A stretch of 64,000 nt of DNA from G965202915 sp965202915 (GCA_965202915.1 OZ241847.1:1116001-1180000), one strand, 5' to 3'; positions 8,811-17,335 are shown, numbered from the stretch's first letter. Notes: a model not told the origin generated them from the sequence alone. Numbers and translations are program-made.

Positions 8811-9527
8811 TCAACTCAACTTAATCAACCCGACAACCACACCGATCTGCGCAATCATCGCACCAATGATCCAGCGTGTCAGTCTTGATTCGGTATTAGC
8901 AATGTCCGCCCTCACCTCGGCAATGTCCGCCCTGGTGTCCGCACGCAGTTTCTCTATTTCCCCCTGGGTAGCCAGGCGCAGTTTCTCTATGTCCGCCTTC
9001 ACCTCGGCAATGTCCGCCCTGGTGTCCGCACGCAGTTTCTCTATGTCCGCCTTCACCTCAGCAATGTCCGCCTGGGTGGCCAAGCGTAGTTTCTCTATGT
9101 CCGCCTTCACCTCAGCAATGTCCGCCTTGGTGTCCGCGCGCAGTTTCTCTATATCCGCCTTGGTGTCCGCGCGTAGTTTCTCTATGTCCGCCTGGGTGGC
9201 CAGGCGCAGTTTCTCTATGTCCGCCTGGGTGGCCAGGCGCAGTTTCTCTATGTCCGCCTTCACCTCGGCAATGTCTGACTGGGTGGCCAGGCGTAGTTTC
9301 TCCATGTTCTCGCTGGTGGCCAGGCGTAGTTTCTCTATGTCCGCCTTCACCTCGGCAATATCCGACTGGGTGGCCAGGCGTAGTTTCTCTATGTCCTCTC
9401 TGGTGGCCAGATTGCTGTTAATCATAGCGACCTGTTCACCGGCCAGGGCTTCGGCCTGCGCTTCGGTGAAACCGGATTCAGTCAGGTGCTTGACAAATTT
9501 ATGGGTGTCAAATGCGATGGCTTCCAT
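8811..9527 (-). CDS. DUF1640-type coiled-coil membrane protein, copy C
   Basis: A 238-residue paralogue of copies A and B. The N-terminal domain differs at a few residues (MEAIAFDTHKF, TESGF), and the C-terminal membrane segment is identical. The coiled coil again mixes ADIEKLRLATQ-type 11-mers with ADIAEVK-type 7-mers in its own order. It is transcribed first of the three in minus-strand order from its own promoter, so each copy appears to be an independent transcription unit rather than part of an operon. Confidence 0.85.
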   Translation of the reverse strand: MEAIAFDTHKFVKHLTESGFTEAQAEALAGEQVAMINSNLATREDIEKLRLATQSDIAEVKADIEKLRLATSENMEKLRLATQSDIAEVKADIEKLRLATQADIEKLRLATQADIEKLRADTKADIEKLRADTKADIAEVKADIEKLRLATQADIAEVKADIEKLRADTRADIAEVKADIEKLRLATQGEIEKLRADTRADIAEVRADIANTESRLTRWIIGAMIAQIGVVVGLIKLS

Positions 9528-9616
9528 ATTCAGGTGCCGGATAATTTTATCGGTATGGCAGGGATCTTCCTCTTGCCACGGTGTGTTACTGGTATGCTCA
9601 GATCTCTCATATGGCT

Positions 9617-9645
9617 AGTATAGACCCATGACCCGCGGTTATCAA
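9617..9645 (-). promoter_or_regulatory. Sigma-70 promoter of DUF1640 copy C
   Basis: TTGATA (9640-9645) and TATACT (9617-9622) on the minus strand with a 17-base spacer, as in the other two copies. Confidence 0.75.
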
Positions 9646-9673
9646 ATAAAATTGTTCAGCAGGGGCTTGCACC

Positions 9674-9708
9674 GCCGTTACAGGAGCCCGTAACTCCCGT
9701 TGCGGGTA
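9674..9708. repeat. Repeat family R1, copy 4
   Basis: Same 35-bp element, upstream of the copy C promoter. Confidence 0.8.
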
Positions 9709-9798
9709 TATAAAAACCAACATTACCATCAACCCCCCAACTCAGCCCCCCTCACAGCCCAATCCAGGCAAAGTGCCGGTGTTGCTCGAACCCCCCTG

Positions 9799-9855
9799 CC
9801 CCCCTTATCAGGGGGGAGCTATTGGTTGGCTCAGTAGCCCCCCTGACAAGGGGGG
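9799..9855. repeat. Repeat family R2, pair of hairpins
   Basis: Hairpins at 9799-9816 and 9838-9855, in the same paired arrangement and spacing as at 6301-6359. They overlap the 3' end of the truncated FG-GAP paralogue and supply its last codons. Confidence 0.8.
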
Positions 9856-10176
9856 TTGGGGGATTTGGTGTTGGGAGGTTGGGAGTTGGCCGGCGCTTTG
9901 CCGCTCAGCGGTCATGCTATCCATGCCCAGGCCCACGCTCAAGTCCAGCGGCAGGATAACCGGTACAAGTTGGGAGGCCGAGACCACCACCGGCGAGGTC
10001 GACTCAGTAGCCGCCGGATTCACCAGCAGCAGGGTCTGGCCCTCGGCGGGCGCGGTCGCCTCCTCGGCGCGATAGATGCGGTTGCCTGTGACCGGTAACA
10101 GGGTCATCAGCGGCGAGGTCGTAAGGGGATTGAGGGACAGCGGGCGCAGGCCCTTGGGTTTTGCTTTTTCAGTCAT
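9808..10176 (-). pseudogene. 5' fragment of a second giant FG-GAP gene
   Basis: A 122-codon frame whose first 90 or so residues are a close copy of the N-terminus of the giant FG-GAP protein: MTEKAKPKGLRPLS, then YRAEEATAPAEGQTLLLVNPAAT, then AERQSAG. Homology stops at about 9905, after which the frame runs through R2 repeat DNA (PQPPLSGG) to a stop. None of the dockerin, cadherin or FG-GAP modules is present. The upstream TATAAT region is also copied. This is best read as a truncated duplicate; a short secreted or regulatory peptide cannot be excluded but nothing supports it. Confidence 0.8.
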
Positions 10177-10285
10177 GTTGCTTGTCTCATTAAGGTCATT
10201 ATAAATGTCTGGGTGAACTTTCCATATTATAGTATAGATTGAATTTTATAACTTGAATTTTATGGATTCAAGTTATTCGCGTTTG

Positions 10286-10320
10286 GCCGTTACAGGAGCC
10301 CGTAACTCCCGTCGCGGGTA
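10286..10320. repeat. Repeat family R1, copy 5
   Basis: Same 35-bp element with one change (CCCGTCGCGGG), between the pseudogene promoter and the yibQ 3' region. Confidence 0.8.
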
Positions 10321-10410
10321 AAACAATCAACCTTATCGTCAGGCTGGAACTCAGCACCGCTCGCGGGTTGGTTGGGGGGAAAGATGCCGGTGTTGCTCGA
10401 CCCCCCCCGG

Positions 10411-10465
10411 CCCCCCTTATCAGGGGGGGGTTGGGGGTGGCTCAGTAGCCCCCTGATAAGGGGGG
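10411..10465. repeat. Repeat family R2, pair of hairpins
   Basis: Hairpins at 10411-10428 (loop TTATCA) and 10449-10465 (loop TGATAA), the third pair in the region. The stretch 10177-10614 has no gene; it holds the pseudogene promoter, R1, R2 and R3 elements. Confidence 0.8.
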
Positions 10466-10559
10466 TTGGGGGGGGTGATGTTGATTCGACAAAGACTTCG
10501 GTGCAGTTCGGGAATCCGGGGGTGATTAGGGAATCCGGCGTGCCGAGTGTGTGTTTTAT

Positions 10560-10577
10560 CGGGGTCGGGAGACCCCG
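10560..10577. repeat. Repeat family R3 hairpin, copy 6
   Basis: Same hairpin, lying 37 bases beyond the stop codon of the yibQ-like gene, so it could end that transcript. Confidence 0.8.
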
Positions 10578-10614
10578 ACTCCTGTAGGCCGTTAACGGCG
10601 ATGCCTGTCGCCGT

Positions 10615-11517
10615 TTATTGTTGATTTGGGTAAGACTTCGGTGCAGTTCGGGAATCCGGGTTGCTCGGGGGATCCGGGTTGATTGAGTGGATCGTAACGC
10701 CGGTGACGGGGTCACCGGCCCCCGCGACGGGAGTCACGGGCTCCTGTCTCCCGGCGCGGATCCGCATTAACGATTTAATGCCCACCAATTCCACGCCGTA
10801 TTTTCCAAGATGAAGTAATTCATCGGATAATACGCCTATGGTGCTTTTGTACGGGTGGCCGATGGCGATGGCCGATCCTTTTTGTTTGGCAATTTTAACC
10901 AATTCGGCAAATTGGGCGCGTATATAGGCGGGATCCCTGTTGTTATCCAGAAATACGTCGCGGGTAAGATATACGACCCCGTTTTTTCTCGCAATGGCTC
11001 CCGCCACGCTCTCTTTGCTCGTCAGGCTGTCAAGGTAAAACCGGCTGTATGCCTTGATCGATTCCATTAACCATTGCATTTGCACGGGGTGGCGCGTCAG
11101 CAAACTGCCCATATGGTTATTGACCCCAATCAAATGCGGCAGATTATTCATATTGACGTTTATTGTTCGTATAAATTCATCGCGGGTCATGTTAAGGGTT
11201 AAGGCACCGGGGCCGAGATATTTATTTTTCTCAAGCTGTGTGGCCTGCATGGGTTGATGCAACAGTATTTCCTTGCCGCGTTGATCGGCCAGCAGCGCCA
11301 TTGCCGAGGTATGAGGAGCATAAGGCAAAATGGCATAGGCGACCGGCCCGGGCAGGGCCAGCGCTTGCAGGTCATGCTGTTTGCGATAGCCTATATCATC
11401 GATGATGATAGTGATCACCGGTAAGGTGCGGCCGGCGAAGGCGGCATATGCCGGTAAAATAAACAAGATGGTAAAAATACAAAAGCGGATCATCCAGGCC
11501 CTCTTCTGATTTATCAA
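10615..11517 (-). CDS. Divergent polysaccharide deacetylase (YibQ family)
   Basis: A 300-residue secreted or periplasmic protein: signal peptide at residues 1-28 (hydrophobic core ending AAFAG), then a NodB-like fold of the DUF610/YibQ type with IIIDDIGY near residues 37-44, LLHQPMQA and NNHMGSLLT. In this family the metal-binding residues are partly retained and the substrate is unproven; links to the cell envelope are usual. It follows the S41 protease gene by 19 bases in the same direction, a common pairing in gammaproteobacteria. The last 45 or so residues (from RAGRQEPVTP) have no family counterpart and are encoded by interspersed-repeat DNA. The hairpin at 10560-10577 lies just beyond its stop. 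Confidence 0.85.
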   Translation of the reverse strand: MINQKRAWMIRFCIFTILFILPAYAAFAGRTLPVITIIIDDIGYRKQHDLQALALPGPVAYAILPYAPHTSAMALLADQRGKEILLHQPMQATQLEKNKYLGPGALTLNMTRDEFIRTINVNMNNLPHLIGVNNHMGSLLTRHPVQMQWLMESIKAYSRFYLDSLTSKESVAGAIARKNGVVYLTRDVFLDNNRDPAYIRAQFAELVKIAKQKGSAIAIGHPYKSTIGVLSDELLHLGKYGVELVGIKSLMRIRAGRQEPVTPVAGAGDPVTGVTIHSINPDPPSNPDSRTAPKSYPNQQ

Positions 11518-11536
11518 CGCGTGGAATGAAGGGTCT

Positions 11537-12862
11537 TTATCCCCTGCCTTTATTCTGTATGGCCAGGGCTTTTAATACGTTTAACGCTTCATAGAGTTGA
11601 TAGTCTGTTTCCGCCAGCGGCCGCTCCTCTTCGGAAGCCTGTTGCGCTTGTGCGTCCGGATCGTCCTGCGCCTCCGTTTCAGGAGGGGAGTCCCCATTTT
11701 GGAGATTATCCAGGTGGCCACTTAAATCAGCTTCTTGTATTCGCGGCCTGAGCTCTTCATTTTTTCCGGCGATCTTGATATTTTCAATTATAACGTCAGG
11801 CTCTATGCCGGCGGCCTGGATCGATCTCCCTGAGGGGGTGTAATATCGCGCCGTGGTTAATTTTAACGCGGCTTGATTGGTCATGGGCAGTATCGTTTGC
11901 ACCGAACCTTTGCCAAAAGTCTGCTCTCCCATAATTATCGCGCGGTTATGATCCTGCAGGGCGCCGGCGACGATCTCAGAGGCCGAGGCGGAGCCGCCAT
12001 TAACCAATACGATGAGCGGCGCCCTTTTCAGGATATCGGTTGGTTTGGCATTAAATTTCAGCTGAGACTCGGCAATGCGGCCCTCGGTATATACGATTAA
12101 ACCGTCATCCAGAAACAGGTCCGACACCCCCACCGCGGCGCCCAGGATCCCGCCCGGGTTATTCCTCAAGTCAAGGATAAGCCCTTCCAGGTTGCCATTA
12201 TGCTCGTCCTTGAGTTTATCTATGTCACGATGCAGGTCTTCGGCCGTATGTGTTTGAAAATTGGAAATACGGACGTAGCCAAACCCGGGCGCCAGCATTT
12301 TGCTTCTAACGCTTTTAACGGTAATAACGTCGCGCGTGACCGTGATCTGAATCGGTTTCTCCCGTGTTTCCCGGATCACGGTCAGCATAATATCGGTGCC
12401 CGGCTTGCCGCGCATGATCTTGACGGCGTCATTCAGGCTCATGCCTTTAACCGAGGTGTCATTCAGCCGGATGATTAAATCGCCGGACTGAATGCCGGCC
12501 TTTTGTGCCGGGGTATCATCAATGGGGGCGATAACCTTGACGAATCCGTCCTCCATTCCGACTTCAATGCCTATTCCGCCAAATTCACCGGACGTGCCTT
12601 CCTGCAGATCCTTATATGATTTTGCATCCAGAAAGACGGAGTGCGGGTCCAGGCCTTCAAGCATTCCCTTTATAGCGCTTTCAAGCAACTGCTTGTCATC
12701 GACGGGTTCAACGTAGTCTTTCTTTACCTTGGCAAAGATTTCAGTAAAGGTGCGCAATTCATCAAGCGGCAATTCTTCAAGGTCGTTGGATTTGATTTCG
12801 CCAATGGCGATCTGTATGCCTAAACAGGCCAATAGTAGTAAAACGGTTATATTTTTAATCAT
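11537..12862 (-). CDS. ctpA: Carboxyl-terminal processing protease (S41 family)
   Basis: A 441-residue periplasmic serine protease. It has an N-terminal signal peptide, a PDZ domain (about 85-170, with GIGIEVGMEDG), and an S41 catalytic core (about 185-350) with LDLRNNPGG, the nucleophile region GGSASASEIVAGAL and the lysine in FGKGSVQT. The tail is acidic and low in complexity. CtpA-type enzymes cut C-terminal tails of envelope proteins. It probably shares a transcript with the yibQ-like gene downstream. The start at 12862 matches family N-termini (signal peptide MIKNITVLLLLACLG). A 22-base tandem duplication spanning the start creates a short overlapping upstream frame. Confidence 0.93.
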   Translation of the reverse strand: MIKNITVLLLLACLGIQIAIGEIKSNDLEELPLDELRTFTEIFAKVKKDYVEPVDDKQLLESAIKGMLEGLDPHSVFLDAKSYKDLQEGTSGEFGGIGIEVGMEDGFVKVIAPIDDTPAQKAGIQSGDLIIRLNDTSVKGMSLNDAVKIMRGKPGTDIMLTVIRETREKPIQITVTRDVITVKSVRSKMLAPGFGYVRISNFQTHTAEDLHRDIDKLKDEHNGNLEGLILDLRNNPGGILGAAVGVSDLFLDDGLIVYTEGRIAESQLKFNAKPTDILKRAPLIVLVNGGSASASEIVAGALQDHNRAIIMGEQTFGKGSVQTILPMTNQAALKLTTARYYTPSGRSIQAAGIEPDVIIENIKIAGKNEELRPRIQEADLSGHLDNLQNGDSPPETEAQDDPDAQAQQASEEERPLAETDYQLYEALNVLKALAIQNKGRG

Positions 12863-12884
12863 TTTCAGTTATATTTTTAATCAT
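12855..12884 (-). other. Nine-codon upstream ORF overlapping the ctpA start
   Basis: A tandem duplication (12846-12867 and 12868-12889, minus strand) has copied the ctpA start region. The upstream copy encodes MIKNITEND and stops at TAA (12855-12857), eight bases inside ctpA, in another reading frame. The sequence is clear; whether it is translated and couples to ctpA is inference. Confidence 0.45.
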
Positions 12885-12889
12885 TTTCG

Positions 12890-13260
12890 TTCGGAAAATC
12901 CGCGGCGCCAGCCCGGTTGTTTGCAACAATTGCCGGATATTAAAGCGGTTCCATAAGTAATAAATTGTCAGTCAAGCATACAATCAGGAGCGGCCATGGA
13001 CAAGTTATATGGCTCGGTCCCATATTGCGACTTTTATAATGCTGCATTATAACCTGAACTGATAGGTTTGGTGTCAGCGGTTTTATACGGTAAAGGGCCA
13101 GAATTGGAAAAGCCCGCCCGGCCACGCCCTGGGGCGGCGGCGGTGTGCGGGGGATCCGAAAGCTGTGGGGACGGATCGCGATCCGTGCCTGCGGCAATGA
13201 CGATGGCGCGTGGCATGGTGCCGATCCAGGGCCGGCGCCGGGATGGGGAAGCAACGTCCA
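12890..13260. other. Intergenic region upstream of ctpA
   Basis: About 370 bases without a convincing gene. The frames open here on both strands have no recognisable protein character. A palindrome CGGATCGCGATCCG lies near 13174. EnvC and GpmI, the usual neighbours upstream of ctpA, are not here. Confidence 0.5.
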
Positions 13261-14088
13261 TCAGGGGTATTTCGCCGGTACGAATCTCTGGTCGGACATT
13301 GGGGGACGCATATAGACGCCTTGTTTTTTGCGGGGGGCGAGTTTGACTTTTTTGGGTTTGGTGTCTTCGTAGGGGATCATGCTCAAGAGGTGGTGAATAC
13401 AGTTGAGACGGGCGTGTTTTTTGACGTCGGCGTCCACCACGTACCATGGCGCCTGCTTGATGTCGGTGTGGGCAAACATGTCGTCCTTGGCCTTGGAGTA
13501 TTCCACCCAGCGGTTCCTGGATTCGATGTCCATGGGGCTCAGTTTCCATCGCTTGGTGGGGTCCAGGCAACGGGCCTGGAAGCGTTTTTCCTGCTCTTCG
13601 TCGCTCACCGAGAACCAGTATTTGATCAACTGGATGCCGTTGCGCACCAGCATGCGCTCGAACTCCGGGCAGGAACGCATGAATTCCCGGTATTCGGCCT
13701 CGGTGCAAAAGTCCATCACCCACTCGACCCCGGCGCGGTTATACCAACTGCGGTCGAACAGCACCATTTCGCCGGCGGCGGGCAGGTGTTCGGTGTAACG
13801 CTGGAAGTACCACTGGGTCTTTTCGCGCTCGGTGGGGGCCGGTAACGCCGCCACCCGGCACACCCGCGGGTTCAGCACCTGGGTGATGCGCTTGATGACG
13901 CCGCCCTTCCCCGCGGCGTCCCGGCCTTCAAACAGCACGACGACCTTGAGGCTTTGCTTTTTTATCCACTCCTGCAGCGTCACCAGTTCGATCTGTAGCC
14001 GTGCCAGTTCGGATTCGTAGTACGCATTTTTGATCTTGCCGCTTTTGCCGACGGTTTCGGAGCGGGCCGGTTTTGGTGGCTTGGCCAT
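13261..14088 (-). CDS. ppk2: Polyphosphate kinase 2 (PPK2 family)
   Basis: A 275-residue cytoplasmic enzyme that uses polyphosphate to phosphorylate nucleotides. It shows Walker A (GRDAAGKGG, about 50-58), the lid-region arginines, Walker B (DRSWYNR, about 110) and the conserved stretch EEQEKRF, all typical of class I single-domain PPK2. The start at 14088 is chosen because AGGAGG lies seven bases upstream; the frame stays open to 14193 but those residues are not family-like. It stands alone, with the RAMA-like gene upstream on the same strand. Whether it favours ADP or GDP cannot be read from the sequence by eye. Confidence 0.92.
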   Translation of the reverse strand: MAKPPKPARSETVGKSGKIKNAYYESELARLQIELVTLQEWIKKQSLKVVVLFEGRDAAGKGGVIKRITQVLNPRVCRVAALPAPTEREKTQWYFQRYTEHLPAAGEMVLFDRSWYNRAGVEWVMDFCTEAEYREFMRSCPEFERMLVRNGIQLIKYWFSVSDEEQEKRFQARCLDPTKRWKLSPMDIESRNRWVEYSKAKDDMFAHTDIKQAPWYVVDADVKKHARLNCIHHLLSMIPYEDTKPKKVKLAPRKKQGVYMRPPMSDQRFVPAKYP

Positions 14089-14341
14089 GTTTTCCTCCTG
14101 TTGATGGTGTACGTTGTGATGGGTCGCATTATAGCGGAAAACGGACTTTACCGGGGTTCGCGGCAGGGCCGATCTTGTAGCGGACACTCTCACGCGCCCG
14201 GAGATATCGTCTTCGCTTTGCCGGGTGTGACGGGCGCAGGGTATATCAAGCCTGTACCAACTGGAAGCAGCGGTTTTTTAGCTCCCGATAGACCCGGCTA
14301 TTCAGACTTGTTATTTTTTCCCTGTGATCTGTTATAGGTCA

Positions 14342-14827
14342 TCAAGAGACATTCTTTATCGATTTTCGGCGCAGGTTATCAAGCCTATACCAGCTAGAGT
14401 CACCGGGTCTTTTCACCTGCCAACAGCGCCAACCATTCCTCTTTATTCTTCTCCCCCTGGTTTGCCTGATGACAAATCCGGCCGCCTCTGAAGGGGTGTT
14501 GGCGGTTTTCTCCCCGATTTGCCAGCGTCCGTTATCAATTCGTCCCCTGTAAAACTTACCATCATACCGCATGCGCAACTCGGTGCTGTGCGGCAACTCA
14601 ACTCCCTTATCGGACCAGGATATCCCATCATCGTCTTTATCCGGGCTTTCTATTACCGTGGCCGCGGGTACCTCCTCTTGGGGTAGCAGACCGGCCTCTT
14701 TTAGCTGGTCTTTGAGAAGGCGTTCCAAGATATCATTTCGACTCTCATCAAAGCTTTCGCGGTGTATTTCAATAAGTTTGTGGATCGGGAACCCGATCTC
14801 AATTGATTTTTTGTCAGACATATTCAT
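14342..14827 (-). CDS. RAMA/DUF4357-like domain protein
   Basis: A 161-residue protein. The N-terminal 45 residues are helical and charged (IHKLIEIHRESFDESRNDILERLLKDQ would fit a ribbon-helix-helix-like segment). Residues 80-155 match the pattern of the RAMA domain found next to restriction-modification enzymes: YRGRIDNGRWQIG, SEAAGFV, then NGWRCWQV and a C-terminal YRLDNLR. AGAGG lies five bases before the ATG. No methyltransferase or nuclease gene is adjacent, so it is an orphan here. A DNA-binding or modification-reading role is inferred from the domain only. Confidence 0.65.
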   Translation of the reverse strand: MNMSDKKSIEIGFPIHKLIEIHRESFDESRNDILERLLKDQLKEAGLLPQEEVPAATVIESPDKDDDGISWSDKGVELPHSTELRMRYDGKFYRGRIDNGRWQIGEKTANTPSEAAGFVIRQTRGRRIKRNGWRCWQVKRPGDSSWYRLDNLRRKSIKNVS

Positions 14828-14967
14828 TAGCCTCTATATATTAATCCTTGAACATTAATTGCTTGGTAAACATTGTTGCCCCAAAAGGCACCATTGCTCT
14901 TTTCCACCCTAAACATAAGCAAGGTGTGCGGTTTTTTGCGCCGGATTACTGCACTGCCGGCCATTTT

Positions 14968-16584
14968 TCAATGTTCATCATCATTGAAAATTGTCTCGAA
15001 TCCTTCTGAAACGTCGTCCGTATGGGATTCTAATTTGGGCACTGTCTTGCGGATATTTCTAAGATTATGTTCAGCGACAATATGCCCCTGAGCAGCCGCC
15101 TTGCCATACCATTTTTCAGCAAGGTAATAATCCTGCTCGGTTCCCTCTCCTATCAAATGCATATTACCGATTCGGTACTGTGCCTCAATATGGTCCTGTT
15201 CAGCGGCCTTTAAATACCATGCATATGCCTGCTTGAAATCCTGTTTAACACCCTTGCCAACGTAATACATTAATCCAAGGTAAACCTGGGCGTCTTCATT
15301 TCCACCTTCGGCAAGCGGCTTAAAATTGCCAAGTGCCTCGGCATAATCACCCTTGTCAAATGCCATCTGACCTGCGTCCACGTCCGCGTCTTCAAACGCG
15401 GATTGCATTTTATTATCCGGTTGGTTCGCGTCGGAACTCTGCGGTAATTCCTCCGCTGCGGTCGCAATAAAGTCCTCCTCCGGTTCCATGACCTCATCAA
15501 GATTTTCTATGCCGGCTAATTGTCCCGGCTCAGTACCGGTGGAGATTTCATCAGGCTCGACGGATTCTGTATCAGGGGTCTGTTCAATATTCTCCTGTGT
15601 GTCGGTTAAAGCCGGGATGGTCGAGGCATCCTCTTCCAAGGGTTCACCGCCAAAGATTTTATTGAACAATATGACTAACAGGCCGTCGTATTTTTGTTTA
15701 TCCGTTGCTACGGTGCGCATTGAGTCGGTTGTTATATCGGCCATGGCGGTGGCCTGCTCGGAGCCATCGTCGGTTATGGTCATCAGTGCGGTTGTTACGT
15801 CGGTTTTGGCAGTGGCTTGTTGCAGGTCGTCATCGTCGGTTATGGTCACGGCTGCGGTGGGTTGTTCCAGGGCAACCATTTCATTTTGAGCGGCGGTATG
15901 CTCCTGATCGGCGGCCAACTGCAACCAGCGTTCGGCCTGTGCCTGATCCTGTTCAACCCCTTCGCCCGAACGATACATCAGCCCCAGCTTGTATTGTGCC
16001 GTGGCATCGCCACTATCGGCGGCCTGGCGGTACCATTTGGCGGCGGCAACAAAGTTCCGTTGAAGGTCTTCTCCGGAGTGATACACGTCACCCAGATGAA
16101 CCTGTGCCCGGACGTTGTGTTGATCGGCTGCTTTCCTGAACCATCGAACCGCTTCCTCTGAGTCCCGCGGCACACCCTGACCGTTTAAATAGGAAACCCC
16201 TAAACTGTACTGAGAAAGGATATGTCCCTGTCTCGCCGCCCGCCTGTACCAGATCGCCGCTTCGGTGAAGTCTTGATTCACCCCTTCACCAAATGCATGG
16301 GCGACTGCAAGATTATATTGTGCGTCTCTATTTCCCTGAGCGGCGGCCCTGCGATTCCATTTTAAGGCCTCGGCATAGTTTTGCCGGACCCCCTGACCGG
16401 CGTAATACATATACCCGAGATGAGCCTGGGCCTGATCATCACCGGCTTCGGCAAGCCTGGAAAATTCTTTGATGGCAGTATCATAATCACCGCGCACCAA
16501 GGCGTCATTGGCGGAGTCCAGATCAGCCCATGACGCCGAATGAATGGTAAATAAGCCCAAAAGGATACAAAGCCGGCGATTCAT
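14968..16584 (-). CDS. Secreted Sel1-repeat protein
   Basis: A 538-residue protein with a signal peptide (residues 1-20, ending SASWA). Six Sel1-like repeats follow (about 25-240, consensus A-x2-LGxMYxxGxGVxQ-x-Y-x-A-x2-W-x2-KAA). An acidic Thr/Glu-rich linker (about 245-400) and three more repeats (about 410-525) complete it. Sel1 repeats form alpha/alpha solenoids used as protein-binding scaffolds, often in envelope or signalling complexes; the partner is unknown. A monocistronic arrangement is likely, since neighbours are 140 and 220 bases away. Confidence 0.88.
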   Translation of the reverse strand: MNRRLCILLGLFTIHSASWADLDSANDALVRGDYDTAIKEFSRLAEAGDDQAQAHLGYMYYAGQGVRQNYAEALKWNRRAAAQGNRDAQYNLAVAHAFGEGVNQDFTEAAIWYRRAARQGHILSQYSLGVSYLNGQGVPRDSEEAVRWFRKAADQHNVRAQVHLGDVYHSGEDLQRNFVAAAKWYRQAADSGDATAQYKLGLMYRSGEGVEQDQAQAERWLQLAADQEHTAAQNEMVALEQPTAAVTITDDDDLQQATAKTDVTTALMTITDDGSEQATAMADITTDSMRTVATDKQKYDGLLVILFNKIFGGEPLEEDASTIPALTDTQENIEQTPDTESVEPDEISTGTEPGQLAGIENLDEVMEPEEDFIATAAEELPQSSDANQPDNKMQSAFEDADVDAGQMAFDKGDYAEALGNFKPLAEGGNEDAQVYLGLMYYVGKGVKQDFKQAYAWYLKAAEQDHIEAQYRIGNMHLIGEGTEQDYYLAEKWYGKAAAQGHIVAEHNLRNIRKTVPKLESHTDDVSEGFETIFNDDEH

Positions 16585-16807
16585 AGCGGCTGTTTACCAT
16601 TGGGTATTTTTCTGAATAGCTCAGTCATCACTAATATGGTTAATCATTATAACAGTATAAAAGAAAATACCTCAATATTCTTTAATTATGGATTCTGACC
16701 ACGTTAATATGGATAACTGTTTCACCATGCCTGAATAGATGCGTGATTTCTTATTTTGTCGACCGATTGCCGTTAAGGCCGCAGGTGCGATCTCAATAGC
16801 GATGATA

Positions 16808-17335
16808 TTAATCCAGATTCAAAACTTTTCTCAACCATTTCGCGGCCGCGGTGGCGTCGGCAAGAGAGGTGACTTTATCTTGTTGGCGGCGCTGATCAAT
16901 TTGTGTGTCCGCGAGTTTTTCCGACCAGCCGCCGGACGTGGCCATAACCGCAATCGGCTTTTTTAATTGCCATGCGAACGCAATTTCGGACAGCGTTCCC
17001 GATCCTCCCATGACGCCGATGCCGACGTCGCCCGCGCGCACGACCAGCAGATTGCGAAACAAGCCAAGTCCGGTGGGAATAACTACGTCAACGAAGGGAT
17101 TGGCGTCACCAAATTCCGCGGTTGGCAGGATGCCGATGGTGTCGCCGGGTTTATATTGAGGACTGTTTTTTGCGCCCTTGCAGACCGCGGTCATCACGCC
17201 GCCGAGTCCGCCGCAGACGACACGGCAGCCACAGTCAACAATGATCCGCCCCAGGTCTTCGCACAGTGATTCAATTTCGGGCGCCCGGGAGAGCGCACTG
17301 GAACCAAACACCGCAACCGATGGCTTTCTTTTCAT
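16808..17335 (-). CDS. LOG-family / TIGR00725-type nucleotide-binding protein
   Basis: A 175-residue protein with a Rossmann-like fold: VAVFGSS at the N-terminus, VVCGGLGGVM near residue 45, and GGSGTLSEIAFAW near 115, which is the TIGR00725 form of the PGGxGTxxE signature of LOG and molybdenum-cofactor-carrier-like proteins. The start at 17335 (MKRKPSVAVFG) is chosen because the family begins immediately before the first strand; the frame extends to 17422 but with unrelated residues. It is divergent from the hydrogenase operon and shares its upstream region. Substrate unknown. Confidence 0.8.
   Translation of the reverse strand: MKRKPSVAVFGSSALSRAPEIESLCEDLGRIIVDCGCRVVCGGLGGVMTAVCKGAKNSPQYKPGDTIGILPTAEFGDANPFVDVVIPTGLGLFRNLLVVRAGDVGIGVMGGSGTLSEIAFAWQLKKPIAVMATSGGWSEKLADTQIDQRRQQDKVTSLADATAAAKWLRKVLNLD

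Larger units (their letters stand above)
6440..9760. repeat. Triplicated 1.16-kb unit carrying a DUF1640 gene
   Basis: Three direct copies of one unit: R3 hairpin, DUF1640 gene, promoter, R1 element. Equivalent R3 hairpins lie at 6454, 7629 and 8786 (spacing 1175 and 1157), and equivalent R1 elements at 7340, 8496 and 9674 (spacing 1156 and 1178). The flanks are nearly identical between copies, so the amplification is recent or maintained by gene conversion. Confidence 0.9.

Noticed and set aside
6479..9527. CRISPR array, because of dense short repeats
   Set aside because: The repeats are codons of 7- and 11-residue coiled-coil units without unique spacers, and no cas genes are nearby.
13034..13723. 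A 229-codon minus frame overlapping ppk2
   Set aside because: Alternative frame of ppk2; composition is Pro/Arg-rich and without domains.
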